Below, in pieces: positions 35,513 through 43,456 of a stretch of DNA of 64,000 bases. The stretch covers positions 1 to 64,000 of the forward strand of contig JABHEG010000223.1 of NCBI GenBank assembly GCA_018676675.1. Direction: 5' to 3'. How positions within the stretch are numbered: the first letter of the stretch is position 1; every line of letters starts with the position of its first letter. This DNA comes from Lentisphaerota bacterium. Its GTDB lineage: Bacteria > Verrucomicrobiota > Lentisphaeria > Oligosphaerales > JABHEG01. The notes beneath the pieces are model-generated. The model worked only from the letters and a program-made list of their open reading frames with translations, made no database searches and was not told the DNA's origin. The position numbers were made by a program, and so were the translations under genes.

Positions 35513-36088
35513 ATGAACGCTACCCTTTCTGGTCTTCTCCGTTCACTTGAGGCCATTCCCGACGACGTCCAACGATGCGTGGATAAGGCACTCAATGGCT
35601 TTGTGGTTGCCTCCGGCCGTATCACGGACTGGGACGCGTACTGCGGCCTTCTTGCAGCGTTCTACGCCCGTCTGGAGTCCGCCGTTCTCGGTATCAACCC
35701 GCCGCGGAAACCGAATATGGAGTTCGACTTCTCCCGCTGCGTTCGTCTGATGGAAAGGACCATGTATGGAGAGAGCGCCATGCAGGCAGGCTTCGAAGTG
35801 GCCAGGACTGGCACGGAAGGAGGCGTGCGCCAGCTCCTGGGGAGACTGGCTGCCGCCTACGGGCAGACTTCGGCGTCGGACCAGGCCAGAGCGTTGGTCA
35901 GCCTGTATTGGGAGAAGAGAACGCATCCCCAGCTCTTCTCCGACATGGACGAGTATATCGCCGCGTACGGGCACATGTTGCCTTCGGAGGCGCTGGAGGG
36001 CAACGCGCCTCGGATCCGAGGGAAGTTCTGGGAAGCTCTGGCTGCCCATCCAGTCGTAATGCGCTCGCCACTGCGAGCGGTGCGCTGA
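35513..36088 (+). CDS. Third copy of the Lon-associated domain, diverged
   Basis: A 191-aa protein from the ATG at 35513; the frame is open upstream, but the upstream part overlaps the previous gene. It shares the landmarks of the two copies before it: DWDAYCGLLAAFYARLES, an acidic/hydrophobic helix, and ARTGTEGGVRQLLGRLA, but its last 60 residues differ. It has no enzymatic motif. As the last gene of the operon it may be an inhibitor, sensor or target-recognition version of the domain. The 100 bases before it hold no other gene. Confidence 0.6.
   Translation: MNATLSGLLRSLEAIPDDVQRCVDKALNGFVVASGRITDWDAYCGLLAAFYARLESAVLGINPPRKPNMEFDFSRCVRLMERTMYGESAMQAGFEVARTGTEGGVRQLLGRLAAAYGQTSASDQARALVSLYWEKRTHPQLFSDMDEYIAAYGHMLPSEALEGNAPRIRGKFWEALAAHPVVMRSPLRAVR
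36062..36079 (+). repeat. Perfect hairpin at the end of the Lon-like operon
   Basis: CGCTCGC and GCGAGCG form a perfect 7-bp inverted repeat with a CACT loop, inside the last codons of the final gene. There is no T-run after it, so it is not a standard intrinsic terminator. The 194 bases from the stop to the next gene hold nothing else that I can name. Confidence 0.4.
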
Positions 36089-36282
36089 CGGCAGGCCCGA
36101 CGACCAGCGCCGATCCAAGGCGCGCCCCCAGATCAACGCTTAGGTGGGGCGCCACCTCAGACTGAAAGCGCATGCAGAGTTCTGCCGCCTAGCGGATAGA
36201 GAGAACCGTGTTCTGTTCGCTCTCTGGGCCAAGTCCAGCCGAATGAGACCGTGGGTGATGTAGCCTGCCGTGAGGGATGACG

Positions 36283-38757
36283 ATGTCCATAGAAGCTGCG
36301 ATGGTGGCCAGAGCGCGACCGCAGATAATGGCCAGGACGATTGCGGCCATGGCAACTGCGGAGGCGGGCAAAGGGTGCTCTCCCGACCTGGCTGACGTTC
36401 CCGTGCGCCTTGAGCCCCCTTACATGGCGTTGGGGCAACTGGGACCGGGGCGGCCCTCCGAGAATCCGCCTGCCTTTGTGCCGGACGACGATCCCGGCGG
36501 GTTCATCAGGTTGAGAGTGTGGACGGCACCCGAACAGAAGCCCGATTGGAGTCATGCGGAGCTATTCCTGAAACAAATGTATGGCCTCGGTCACAGAGCT
36601 GGCTTCGAAATCGTGGGTAACGAAGATGAGATCTCTACCAGCATCCTCTGTCAACCGTGCGACGTGCCAGTGGTCGTCACAGCCTTCGAGGCGCAGTTCG
36701 AACACTGTGAGGTGACGTTGTGCGCGGCCGACCCGCTACAACAGGCATTGTCCTCGCCCGAGTTTCAGCTTCGATTCAGGGATTTCCTCCCGCCTCCTCC
36801 ATACTCCCATCTGCTGACGAATCTCACTGAACTCAAGACTACGCCTTTCGCCTCCCTCTTGATCGCGCTCGGCAGGATCCGATCACCATGCCTCGGATTC
36901 TACCAGTGTCTCTTTGAGCCCGTTGACCCGGGACATGACTGGCACCGGAATGTCCAGGCTCTGTTGGATTTCGAGTACATCGCCAAGCTCAACTCAGGGT
37001 CGAACCTGATGAGGAGCTACCTCCAGCAGGCTCCCTCCGGCGATCTCCGGGGCATGGCTGAAAACGTTGAGACCAAGGCGCACAGCGACAAGCCCTTCTT
37101 CGCATGTGCGGTGCGGGTGGGAGTTCTGGGAGAGCAAGATACTGAGGCCGTCGGCCACTTGAACGCCGCTTCGACGTGCCTATCTCTCTTTCAGCATGGC
37201 GGGAAGAGGATGGAGGCGGTGAGTGGTGATGCCTACTTCAACCGTTACCCGGAATCAACTGTGCGTCGGATGTTGACAGATGCCGTGTCATATCGCCCGG
37301 GGTTCCTGCTTAACTCACGAGAGCTTGTGGGTTTGGCACACGTCTTCCCCGTGGAGAAGTCAGGTCTTCGCGACCTCCCGCTTCGTCCGCTCGAACCCCT
37401 GGCACGCATCAACAGTGAACTTCAGCGCGGAACCCAGATTGGCAATGCCGAATACGCTGGAAGGGTTTTCCCAGTGTGCATCCCAGAACTGGTGAGATAC
37501 CGAGGAACCCACATATTGGCATCGACAGGCATGGGCAAGACGGTCGCCATGATTCGCATGGTCCTGCAAGACATCGTGGCCGGCAAAGGGATCGCCTTCA
37601 TCGACCCGCACGGCGACGCGGTCCGGGATATCCTGCGGCTCATTCCGGAAGCTCTGCATGACCGCTGCATCTATTTCGACCCGGGCAATCCCGAATGGAC
37701 TCCGCTCTGGAATCCACTTCATCTCTCCCCCGGGGTTGACCGCCACAGGTTGGCGGATAGCATGATTGCCGCGTTCCGGCATGTCTGCAGAGATTGGGGC
37801 GATCGGCTCGGGCATGTGATCAGGAACGGTCTCGTTGGCCTGCTCTACACCGACGATCCCTGTCTATATGATCTCTACATGCTGACTCGACGTGACAGCC
37901 AAGAGGGGCAGGCCGTCCGCGACAGGATCCTCGCCGTCGTACAGGACGAAGCAGTTAAGCTCTTTTGGGAAAGGGACTTCAAGCACGACTACAGGGCGAG
38001 CGAACTGGCGTCGCCAAAACACAAGCTCTCACAGCTGGTTTCCGCTGGGCCAGTTTCATCCATGTTCAAGCAACGCGAAAGCAGGATTGATTTGCCTACA
38101 ATCATGGACACCGGCATGATTCTCCTTGTCGATCTGTCCAAGATCGGACCGGACATCCGTGACACGTTAGGTGGTCTGATTCTGAACAGTCTCCTTGATG
38201 CGACTCTCAGTCGGACGAACCAAGCCAGGGACCAGAGACGACCCTTCTCCGTCTACGCCGATGAAGCCCACCTTTTCCTGGCAGCCGACGCAATCGAGGG
38301 ACTTGTCACCCAAGCGCGGAAGTTCCGGGTGAGTTTCTGTCTCGCACATCAGTACCTACGCCAATTCACTGCATCGCGTGTTGATGGGCTATCCACTGTG
38401 GGTACGACGATGGCGGGGAGGATAGACAAACACGACGCACAGTATCTTGCCAAGGACCTCCAGGGCCTCGTCGATCCCGCCAAGCTCACGGCTCTTGACC
38501 CATACGAGATGATCGCCCGTATTGGGGGTGATGTCGTCCGTTTCAAGACACTCGATCAGCCAGCACCAGGCCCTGAGGAGCTCGCGGATCGCATCGTGGA
38601 AAGGTCGCATCAGCTCTACTATCGCAGGGCCTCGGAACTCAATGGGCCGGGATGGACACGCTCGGGAGACCAGGGCGTTCCTGGGGCAAGGATCGCCGGC
38701 CCTCAAGCTGACGAGTGGCACTTCGCTGATGACGAGCTGGCCTATGAAGAGTTCTGA
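36283..38757 (+). CDS. VirD4/TraG/HerA-type conjugative coupling ATPase
   Basis: An 824-aa protein from the ATG at 36283 with GAGGG six bases upstream; ATG 36277 is also in frame. The Walker A motif STGMGKTVAMI lies near residue 415, followed by AFIDPHGDAV, the conserved acidic strand of the TraG/TraD/VirD4 and HerA class. Walker B is VYADEAHLFLA near residue 658, followed by KFRVSFCLAHQYLRQ. The N-terminal 400 residues have no transmembrane helices that I can see, unlike classical coupling proteins. In integrative elements such proteins feed DNA to a transfer or segregation apparatus. No relaxase or mating-pair genes are visible in the window, so its actual role here is open. Confidence 0.68.
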   Translation: MSIEAAMVARARPQIMARTIAAMATAEAGKGCSPDLADVPVRLEPPYMALGQLGPGRPSENPPAFVPDDDPGGFIRLRVWTAPEQKPDWSHAELFLKQMYGLGHRAGFEIVGNEDEISTSILCQPCDVPVVVTAFEAQFEHCEVTLCAADPLQQALSSPEFQLRFRDFLPPPPYSHLLTNLTELKTTPFASLLIALGRIRSPCLGFYQCLFEPVDPGHDWHRNVQALLDFEYIAKLNSGSNLMRSYLQQAPSGDLRGMAENVETKAHSDKPFFACAVRVGVLGEQDTEAVGHLNAASTCLSLFQHGGKRMEAVSGDAYFNRYPESTVRRMLTDAVSYRPGFLLNSRELVGLAHVFPVEKSGLRDLPLRPLEPLARINSELQRGTQIGNAEYAGRVFPVCIPELVRYRGTHILASTGMGKTVAMIRMVLQDIVAGKGIAFIDPHGDAVRDILRLIPEALHDRCIYFDPGNPEWTPLWNPLHLSPGVDRHRLADSMIAAFRHVCRDWGDRLGHVIRNGLVGLLYTDDPCLYDLYMLTRRDSQEGQAVRDRILAVVQDEAVKLFWERDFKHDYRASELASPKHKLSQLVSAGPVSSMFKQRESRIDLPTIMDTGMILLVDLSKIGPDIRDTLGGLILNSLLDATLSRTNQARDQRRPFSVYADEAHLFLAADAIEGLVTQARKFRVSFCLAHQYLRQFTASRVDGLSTVGTTMAGRIDKHDAQYLAKDLQGLVDPAKLTALDPYEMIARIGGDVVRFKTLDQPAPGPEELADRIVERSHQLYYRRASELNGPGWTRSGDQGVPGARIAGPQADEWHFADDELAYEEF

Positions 38758-39352
38758 GCGACAGATCTCCCCGCAGTCGGCCGTTGAGGAGTTGCTCGAG
38801 TTGATGACAGACGAACGGTTCACCCGACATATAGAGGCATCGCTTGAGCAGACGGCCATGGCGTTCGAATCGCCTCCCTGCCAGGTCGTGTCCGCAGCCG
38901 ACCTTCTAGAGTGTGTGGCCCACTTCACGCAAGTGGCAGTCGCAACCGTGCTGTCGGGACAGGCAATTCCGGAATTCGAGGCGCAGGAGCAGGCGCTGGA
39001 GATTCTCGACCGCCATTACGTTTCCGGCCCTGCGACGGGACACGAAGCCGCAATTCTAGCGGTCATCGAGCTTGGCGAGGACGCTCTCCCGGACATCATT
39101 GAAGCGCTCAAGGTCGGGATGAAAACGCACTTCCAGTCCCGACACATGCGCTGGGCCTACAGCCGTCTGGTCAGTTCGCGACCATGGCGCGAGCGATGTG
39201 CCATCGCAGCGGCCTGCCGCGACCGCCTGAGACATCTGTTGCCCGACGCTCTGCTGGACCTGGCTCCGCATCGCCTCGAACCGGTCCTACTCGATGTCCT
39301 CACCGCCTATGTCGGCTGCACGAGTACACTCTTCCAGGTCGTTTCAGGCTGA
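38744..39352 (+). CDS. 202-aa protein of unknown function after the coupling ATPase
   Basis: It starts at ATG 38744, overlapping the ATPase gene by 14 bases. It is helical, with an Ala/Leu-rich repeat-like centre (AILAVIELGEDALPDIIEAL) that resembles a HEAT or ARM unit, and a Leu/Pro-rich end. I recognise no family. Tight overlap with the coupling ATPase suggests a partner protein of that ATPase or of element maintenance. Confidence 0.5.
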   Translation: MKSSERQISPQSAVEELLELMTDERFTRHIEASLEQTAMAFESPPCQVVSAADLLECVAHFTQVAVATVLSGQAIPEFEAQEQALEILDRHYVSGPATGHEAAILAVIELGEDALPDIIEALKVGMKTHFQSRHMRWAYSRLVSSRPWRERCAIAAACRDRLRHLLPDALLDLAPHRLEPVLLDVLTAYVGCTSTLFQVVSG

Positions 39353-39455
39353 CACGTCCCGGACTTGAAATCCCCATGCCGTTTCTGCCGCCTTGTTTGT
39401 GAAGGCCACACGCAGGCGAGCTGCGAGGCCAGTCAAGCGCAGACAGGAGTGCCAG

Positions 39456-40514
39456 ATGCCCCGCAGGCGCAACACATCGGAGAAGCTCGAGCTCTTCCGC
39501 CGCCTCTTCACCGGCCGGGCCGACGCATACGGCACATACGACCCGAAGACGGCTCGTGTCTGGCAGGTCAAGGAGCCGGTCACAGAAGCCGTTCTCCTGG
39601 CCCATCTGCGCGGACAACAACCATATGGCCTCTACCTATTGGGCGGAGACACTACGTCGGCATTGGTCATAGACTTCGACGACGGGAATCCCGATTCCGC
39701 CAAGCAGTTTGCCGGTGCGGCACAGGGCTCCGGCCTGCCTGCCTACATTGAGCGCAGCAAGTCGAAAGGCTACCATGTGTGGATCTTCTTCGCTCAAGCT
39801 GGAGCCAGTGCACGAACCGCCCGAGCGATCGCTCGACAGCTCCTGGCCTCTCTCGGACGCGAAGATGTGGAGGTCTTTCCTAAACAAGATGCTCTGGACG
39901 CCCGGACCAGCTATGGGAACTTCATCAATGCTCCCCTGTTCGGCCTCCTGGTCCCGGCGGGCCGGACCGTGTTCGTCGATCCCTCCCAGGACATGAAGCC
40001 GTTTCCTAACCAATGGGATTTCCTCGAACACGTCAAACTGGCAGACGATGCGATGTTGCAGGGGGCACTGCAAGGTGAGGGGGGGCGAGATGAAGCACCG
40101 GCACGAGAGCCCGTGGCGACTGTGCCGGCACCGACATCGAAGCGATTCATGCCCCGGCCATCCCTGCCGATCTGCGCCCAGCGAATGCTGAGCGAAGGTG
40201 TGACGGACAACCAGCGCGTGGCGTGTTTCCGCCTGGCCATACACTTCAACCGCCTCGGATTGCCTTTCGACATCACGGTCATTGCTTTGAGGGCCTGGGC
40301 GCAGAAGAATCGACCAACTGGCGTCAAGCGAACAATCACAGATGCTGAGGTCGAGCGCCAAGCCGACAGCGCCTACAAGAAGGCCTATCGCGGCTTCGGC
40401 TGCGACGAACTGGCGGTGCGCCCCTTCTGCGCCAGCGAATGTCCTCTGTCGTCGAGACATACCCAAGCAGACACAGCGTCGGGACCAAGGATGCCCGAGG
40501 TGGGGGACGCGTGA
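39456..40514 (+). CDS. Archaeo-eukaryotic-type primase (TOTE-like) with PriL-like four-cysteine tail
   Basis: A 352-aa protein from ATG 39456 (ACAGGAG upstream); the frame is open further back. Residues 20-200 carry the AEP primase core: catalytic VIDFDDG (D73, D75), KGYHVWIFF with H107, and a third acidic segment near EDVEVFPKQD. Residues 230-335 resemble the PriL C-terminal iron-sulfur domain, with cysteines C240, C316, C325 and C329 and the RVACFRLAIHF helix between them. A single chain would thus combine catalytic and iron-sulfur parts. Such primases prime replication of mobile elements. It lies in an operon with the excisionase. Confidence 0.72.
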   Translation: MPRRRNTSEKLELFRRLFTGRADAYGTYDPKTARVWQVKEPVTEAVLLAHLRGQQPYGLYLLGGDTTSALVIDFDDGNPDSAKQFAGAAQGSGLPAYIERSKSKGYHVWIFFAQAGASARTARAIARQLLASLGREDVEVFPKQDALDARTSYGNFINAPLFGLLVPAGRTVFVDPSQDMKPFPNQWDFLEHVKLADDAMLQGALQGEGGRDEAPAREPVATVPAPTSKRFMPRPSLPICAQRMLSEGVTDNQRVACFRLAIHFNRLGLPFDITVIALRAWAQKNRPTGVKRTITDAEVERQADSAYKKAYRGFGCDELAVRPFCASECPLSSRHTQADTASGPRMPEVGDA

Positions 40515-40801
40515 TGGCGAGCGCCACAAAACAGATTCTTGATACGATCTTCGCGAGCTCGGACTATGGCCTGGACGACTATCTGCGTGACCTCGGGCTG
40601 AAGTCACCGGAAGCTGAGCCAGAAAAGCTGGCGCGACAGCGTCTGCTGACGAACAAGCAGGCGTGTGAGTATCTGCAGATTTCGCCGACCACGTTGTGGC
40701 GCCTGGTGAAGCAGAGGAGGATCAAGACGGTCAATCTCCGTGGACGCGCCCGGTATGACGTCCAGGAGCTTGATCGGTTCATTCGCCGCAGCCAGAGATA
40801 G
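40514..40801 (+). CDS. Excisionase-family (MerR-like winged helix) DNA-binding protein
   Basis: A 95-aa protein whose ATG overlaps the primase stop (TGATG). The second half is a typical excisionase/helix-turn-helix domain: LTNKQACEYLQISPTTLWRLVKQ, then IKTVNLRGRARYDVQELDRFI. Such proteins direct the integrase toward excision or act as repressors. It is convergent with the integrase gene, 46 bases away, in keeping with an integrase/excisionase module. The first 45 residues are acidic and without motif. Confidence 0.8.
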   Translation: MASATKQILDTIFASSDYGLDDYLRDLGLKSPEAEPEKLARQRLLTNKQACEYLQISPTTLWRLVKQRRIKTVNLRGRARYDVQELDRFIRRSQR

Positions 40802-40847
40802 ATGGCTATCGCAGTAAGTGTCGGGAAGCCTGCAATACCAGAGCCAC

Positions 40848-42278
40848 TCAAGCCTTGTCGGTCGCCTGCATCATGGCGGCAGCGAGGCCGTGGATGGCTT
40901 TGATCTCAGCCGGCGTGGCCTTATGCAGCTGTTCCCGGACACTTCTGACCAGTTCGGTATCGGTCCCATCCGGCAGGGGCAGTGGAGTCCCACCCCCGAG
41001 GAAGTTTGGCATGCGTTGCATCGCCTCACGTTTGGCTTCGTCCGAGGCGTGATCCATGTACATCTTGGTCATCTCGGGCGTCATGTGACCGACCAAGCTC
41101 TGGACCAACGGCAACTCGAGACCGTTCATGCCTGCCAGGTAAATGAAGGTGTGGCGGAGCGAATGGGCGTCGCGGACACTGGCGCGCCGGTCACGTCCCT
41201 CTATCACTCGGCTGGATTCGATCCCGATCCCGCCTTTCCGTCCCTTCTTGGTTTCCCGCCCCTGGAGAAACTTGGTCAGTGCTTTGCCGATGCCGCCACG
41301 CAGTGGGAACGTCACCTTCTCACCACCGTTGGGCAACTCCACTACCTTGCTCGTAAGGTAACGCCGGACAAGCTCAGGGAACACGTACTCCCCGTCGCGT
41401 TCGAGCGTCGCCAGGTATTTCTGCAACGCTGGCATACAAGGAATACGGAGTTCAGCAGCAGTCTTGTTCCGGTCGGTAGTGATCAAACTGTGGTCAGGAG
41501 ATATCTCCTGCCACTGCAATGTACAGATATCCCCTTCGGAGAGGCCTGTGTTGACGCCCACCATGAACAGTGGGTAGAACCACTGGCCGCGCGCTGCCTT
41601 CTCGATGCGGGTGAGTTCCTCGAACGTGTATACGTCGCGCTTGGCGATCTTGCCCTTCAGGCTGAGTGGCTGGATGTGCCCGAAGGGGTTCTGGGGCATG
41701 GCGGCCTCGTCCTGGAGCGCCCTGAAGACCATCTTGCAGCTCAGAAGGTACCGGTTGGCCGTGTTCGCCGACACCTTCTTGATGCGGTGCTTGTATTCAA
41801 CATCTTTGCCTTCCCCGGTCCGGCGGTAGGAGATCGACTTCTCGTATCGACCTTCAGTTCGGATGCGATGTACGTACTGCTCGGCCATCCGTGTGGTCAC
41901 ATCATTGATGACCTCGATCTCGGCATGTTCACCCGACAGAAAGGCCAGGAAGTCCTGCCAGCGTGCATGGTGGTTGAGAATCTCTCGCTGGCTGGTGTTG
42001 TATTGCCGGGGTTTCTTCAGGAAGCTGGCCCAGGCCTCGGCCAGAGGAATGCGCTTGCCACCCGACAGCTGCTCCCGGTAATTCTCTATGACCGCCTTCT
42101 CTGTTTTCTGCGCGTACAGATCCTCCTGAAACGCCTTCTTCCTGGCCTCGACCCTCTTGGCCTCCCGCTCGTGGGTCTCTCCCGTACTGCCGCGGAAACG
42201 CTTGCCACCAACATAGAACTTGTAGTAGTAGGTGGGGGACAGCTCCCCGTTGGGCATCTTCTTCCGGAAAACGGACAT
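40848..42278 (-). CDS. Tyrosine recombinase (site-specific integrase)
   Basis: A 476-aa protein. The N-terminus (KKMPNGELSPTYYYKFYVGGKRFRGS) is the arm-binding domain, here described by its ends. The catalytic part shows LITTDRNKTAAELRIP (Lys), HSLRHTF (H..R), LVGHMTPEMTKMY with H and the nucleophile Tyr. The position where the first catalytic Arg is expected reads NTGLSEGDICTL, that is Ser instead of Arg. The gene ends just before the 46-base gap to the excisionase and begins 145 bases from the tRNA fragment, a standard arrangement for an integrated element. It is the only long minus-strand gene of the island. Confidence 0.9.
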   Translation of the reverse strand: MSVFRKKMPNGELSPTYYYKFYVGGKRFRGSTGETHEREAKRVEARKKAFQEDLYAQKTEKAVIENYREQLSGGKRIPLAEAWASFLKKPRQYNTSQREILNHHARWQDFLAFLSGEHAEIEVINDVTTRMAEQYVHRIRTEGRYEKSISYRRTGEGKDVEYKHRIKKVSANTANRYLLSCKMVFRALQDEAAMPQNPFGHIQPLSLKGKIAKRDVYTFEELTRIEKAARGQWFYPLFMVGVNTGLSEGDICTLQWQEISPDHSLITTDRNKTAAELRIPCMPALQKYLATLERDGEYVFPELVRRYLTSKVVELPNGGEKVTFPLRGGIGKALTKFLQGRETKKGRKGGIGIESSRVIEGRDRRASVRDAHSLRHTFIYLAGMNGLELPLVQSLVGHMTPEMTKMYMDHASDEAKREAMQRMPNFLGGGTPLPLPDGTDTELVRSVREQLHKATPAEIKAIHGLAAAMMQATDKA

Positions 42279-42366
42279 GGCCGGGGCACTCCTTCTGGGG
42301 CTCGTGCAACGTGCCGCAACGGTGCGGAAGCCAGTGGAAGGCGTCGTGCCTCCGTTGCTGATTATG

Positions 42367-42396
42367 GCCCCAATATAGCCCCAATCGCCCCATATA
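42367..42396 (+). repeat. Three tandem GCCCCA-rich repeats upstream of the integrase
   Basis: Three adjoining units, GCCCCAATATA, GCCCCAATC and GCCCCATATA, lie between the integrase start and the tRNA fragment. Tandem short repeats at this place are typical of integrase arm-type or excisionase binding sites. The units are slightly diverged, and no other copies were noticed in the window. Confidence 0.4.
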
Positions 42397-42423
42397 CAAG
42401 CTGTTTCGTGCTTAGCACCTATG

Positions 42424-42470
42424 GACTGGGGGTCAAAAGGTCCGGAGTTCGAATCTCCGCATCCCGACCA
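42424..42470 (+). tRNA. 3' half of tRNA-Pro(GGG), attachment site of the island
   Basis: The sequence reads from the anticodon stem through GACTGGGGGTCAAA, a variable loop, the T arm CGGAG-TTCGAAT-CTCCG, the acceptor strand CATCCCG, A and CCA. The anticodon in TGGGG is GGG, and the loop resembles bacterial tRNA-Pro. No 5' half (which should begin CGGGATG) exists in the preceding 150 bases, so this is a fragment. It is followed by TTTTTT (42471-42476). It marks the right end (direct-repeat copy) of the integrated element; the intact tRNA-Pro should be at the left end, outside the window. Confidence 0.78.
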
Positions 42471-42488
42471 TTTTTTCTACTGAGAATC

Positions 42489-42525
42489 AACGAGTTACGC
42501 TCAAGCAGCGTAGCTCGTTTCTTCT
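42489..42525 (+). terminator. Hairpin terminator after the tRNA fragment
   Basis: AACGAGTTACGCT (42489-42501) and AGCGTAGCTCGTT (42507-42519) form a 13-bp stem with one G-T pair and a 5-base loop, followed by a T-rich stretch (TTTCTTCTTT). This is a good intrinsic terminator, probably that of the tRNA-Pro gene before the element inserted. It supports the view that sequence to the right is the old chromosome. Confidence 0.65.
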
Positions 42526-43006
42526 TTCCTGCTCCGATCTGCTACGTGGTTTGCCGCATCAGTTATTGCCTTCCTGCACGTTTTGACCTGTCTTAACCTG
42601 TGTCAACTCATGGTGATCTGTAGGGGGTGACCATGCCACGAATGAGCAAAGCGGCCCAGTCAGCGCCGGAGCTTCCGCAGGGTCACACGACTCTCCCCGC
42701 TCCAAGCACCGCTACACCAGGCAGCCACCATCGTGCTTTCCGTGTCATCCGCGACGAATGCGCGAAAACACCACTTCGAAGTTGTGTGGCGCAAGTTCTG
42801 CACTTCGGTTTCCTGGTGCTTCCTGCTTCTTCTTTTCGCTTCTGCGTTCCTGTCTTTGCTGCTGTCTTCGGCCGGGTGCGTTCCGCCCGCCGTGGAGAAT
42901 GGGTCTCTAACTCGTCGTAACGGCGAAGATAGCGGGACGCAGCCCCGCGCCTTCTCAAGGCACGGCTCCCAAAGCATCTGATGCGTAGCATTCGAGAGAA
43001 ACAGAC
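42526..43006. other. Interval without a supported gene
   Basis: About 480 bases between the terminator and the DUF3788-like gene. A 97-codon open frame (42627-42920, ATG also at 42633) is present, but its product looks random after 20 residues, with a hydrophobic stretch and no motif. Its first residues (MPRMSKAAQ) recall the start of some planctomycete recombinases, so a decayed remnant is possible but not shown. Confidence 0.35.
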
Positions 43007-43411
43007 ATGAGTGATGCCAAGGCGTCGCCAGGCGAATCAAAAGTCCGGGATTTGGTCGGTGATCCGTATTCACGCTTCGTCGCGTTCGCCCACAGAGTCG
43101 ATAGCGATCTTGGTCCGTTGACGCTGATCTGGAAGTACTACAAGCCAACTGGTTGGTTCAAGAACGGGATGATCAAGAAGAGGAGAGTGTTCCTGTTCAT
43201 TCCGCGAGAAAGTGGATTCACCTTCCGAATGGTCTTCAACGAGGAGGCCATCGCGATCGTCCGAGATGAGGACTTTCCCGATGTCGTCAATCAAGGGCTG
43301 GACGAGGCGAAAAAGTACCCCGAAGGGAAGCCCTTTGACCTCGACGAAGCCAGTTTCGATCTTGATCTCGCCGCGAGGCTCGTCGACGTCAAACTCCGGT
43401 CAACAAAGTAG
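43007..43411 (+). CDS. DUF3788-like protein
   Basis: A 134-aa soluble protein. The sequence has the look of the DUF3788 group: a short N-terminal helix region (LVGDPYSRFVAFAHRV), then LTLIWKYYKPTGWF, KKRRVFLFIPRESGFTFRMVF and a C-terminal helix region with charged residues. The function of that family is unknown. It stands alone between the tRNA site and a convergent GH43-like gene 45 bases away. Confidence 0.55.
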   Translation: MSDAKASPGESKVRDLVGDPYSRFVAFAHRVDSDLGPLTLIWKYYKPTGWFKNGMIKKRRVFLFIPRESGFTFRMVFNEEAIAIVRDEDFPDVVNQGLDEAKKYPEGKPFDLDEASFDLDLAARLVDVKLRSTK

Positions 43412-43456
43412 CAGGAACACCCCGTGTCGTTGCGAGTGTCTGGTCGGGATAGCGTC

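Noticed and set aside
42633..42920. Possible small gene after the tRNA fragment
   Set aside because: The start recalls some recombinases for only nine residues; the rest has no protein-like features.
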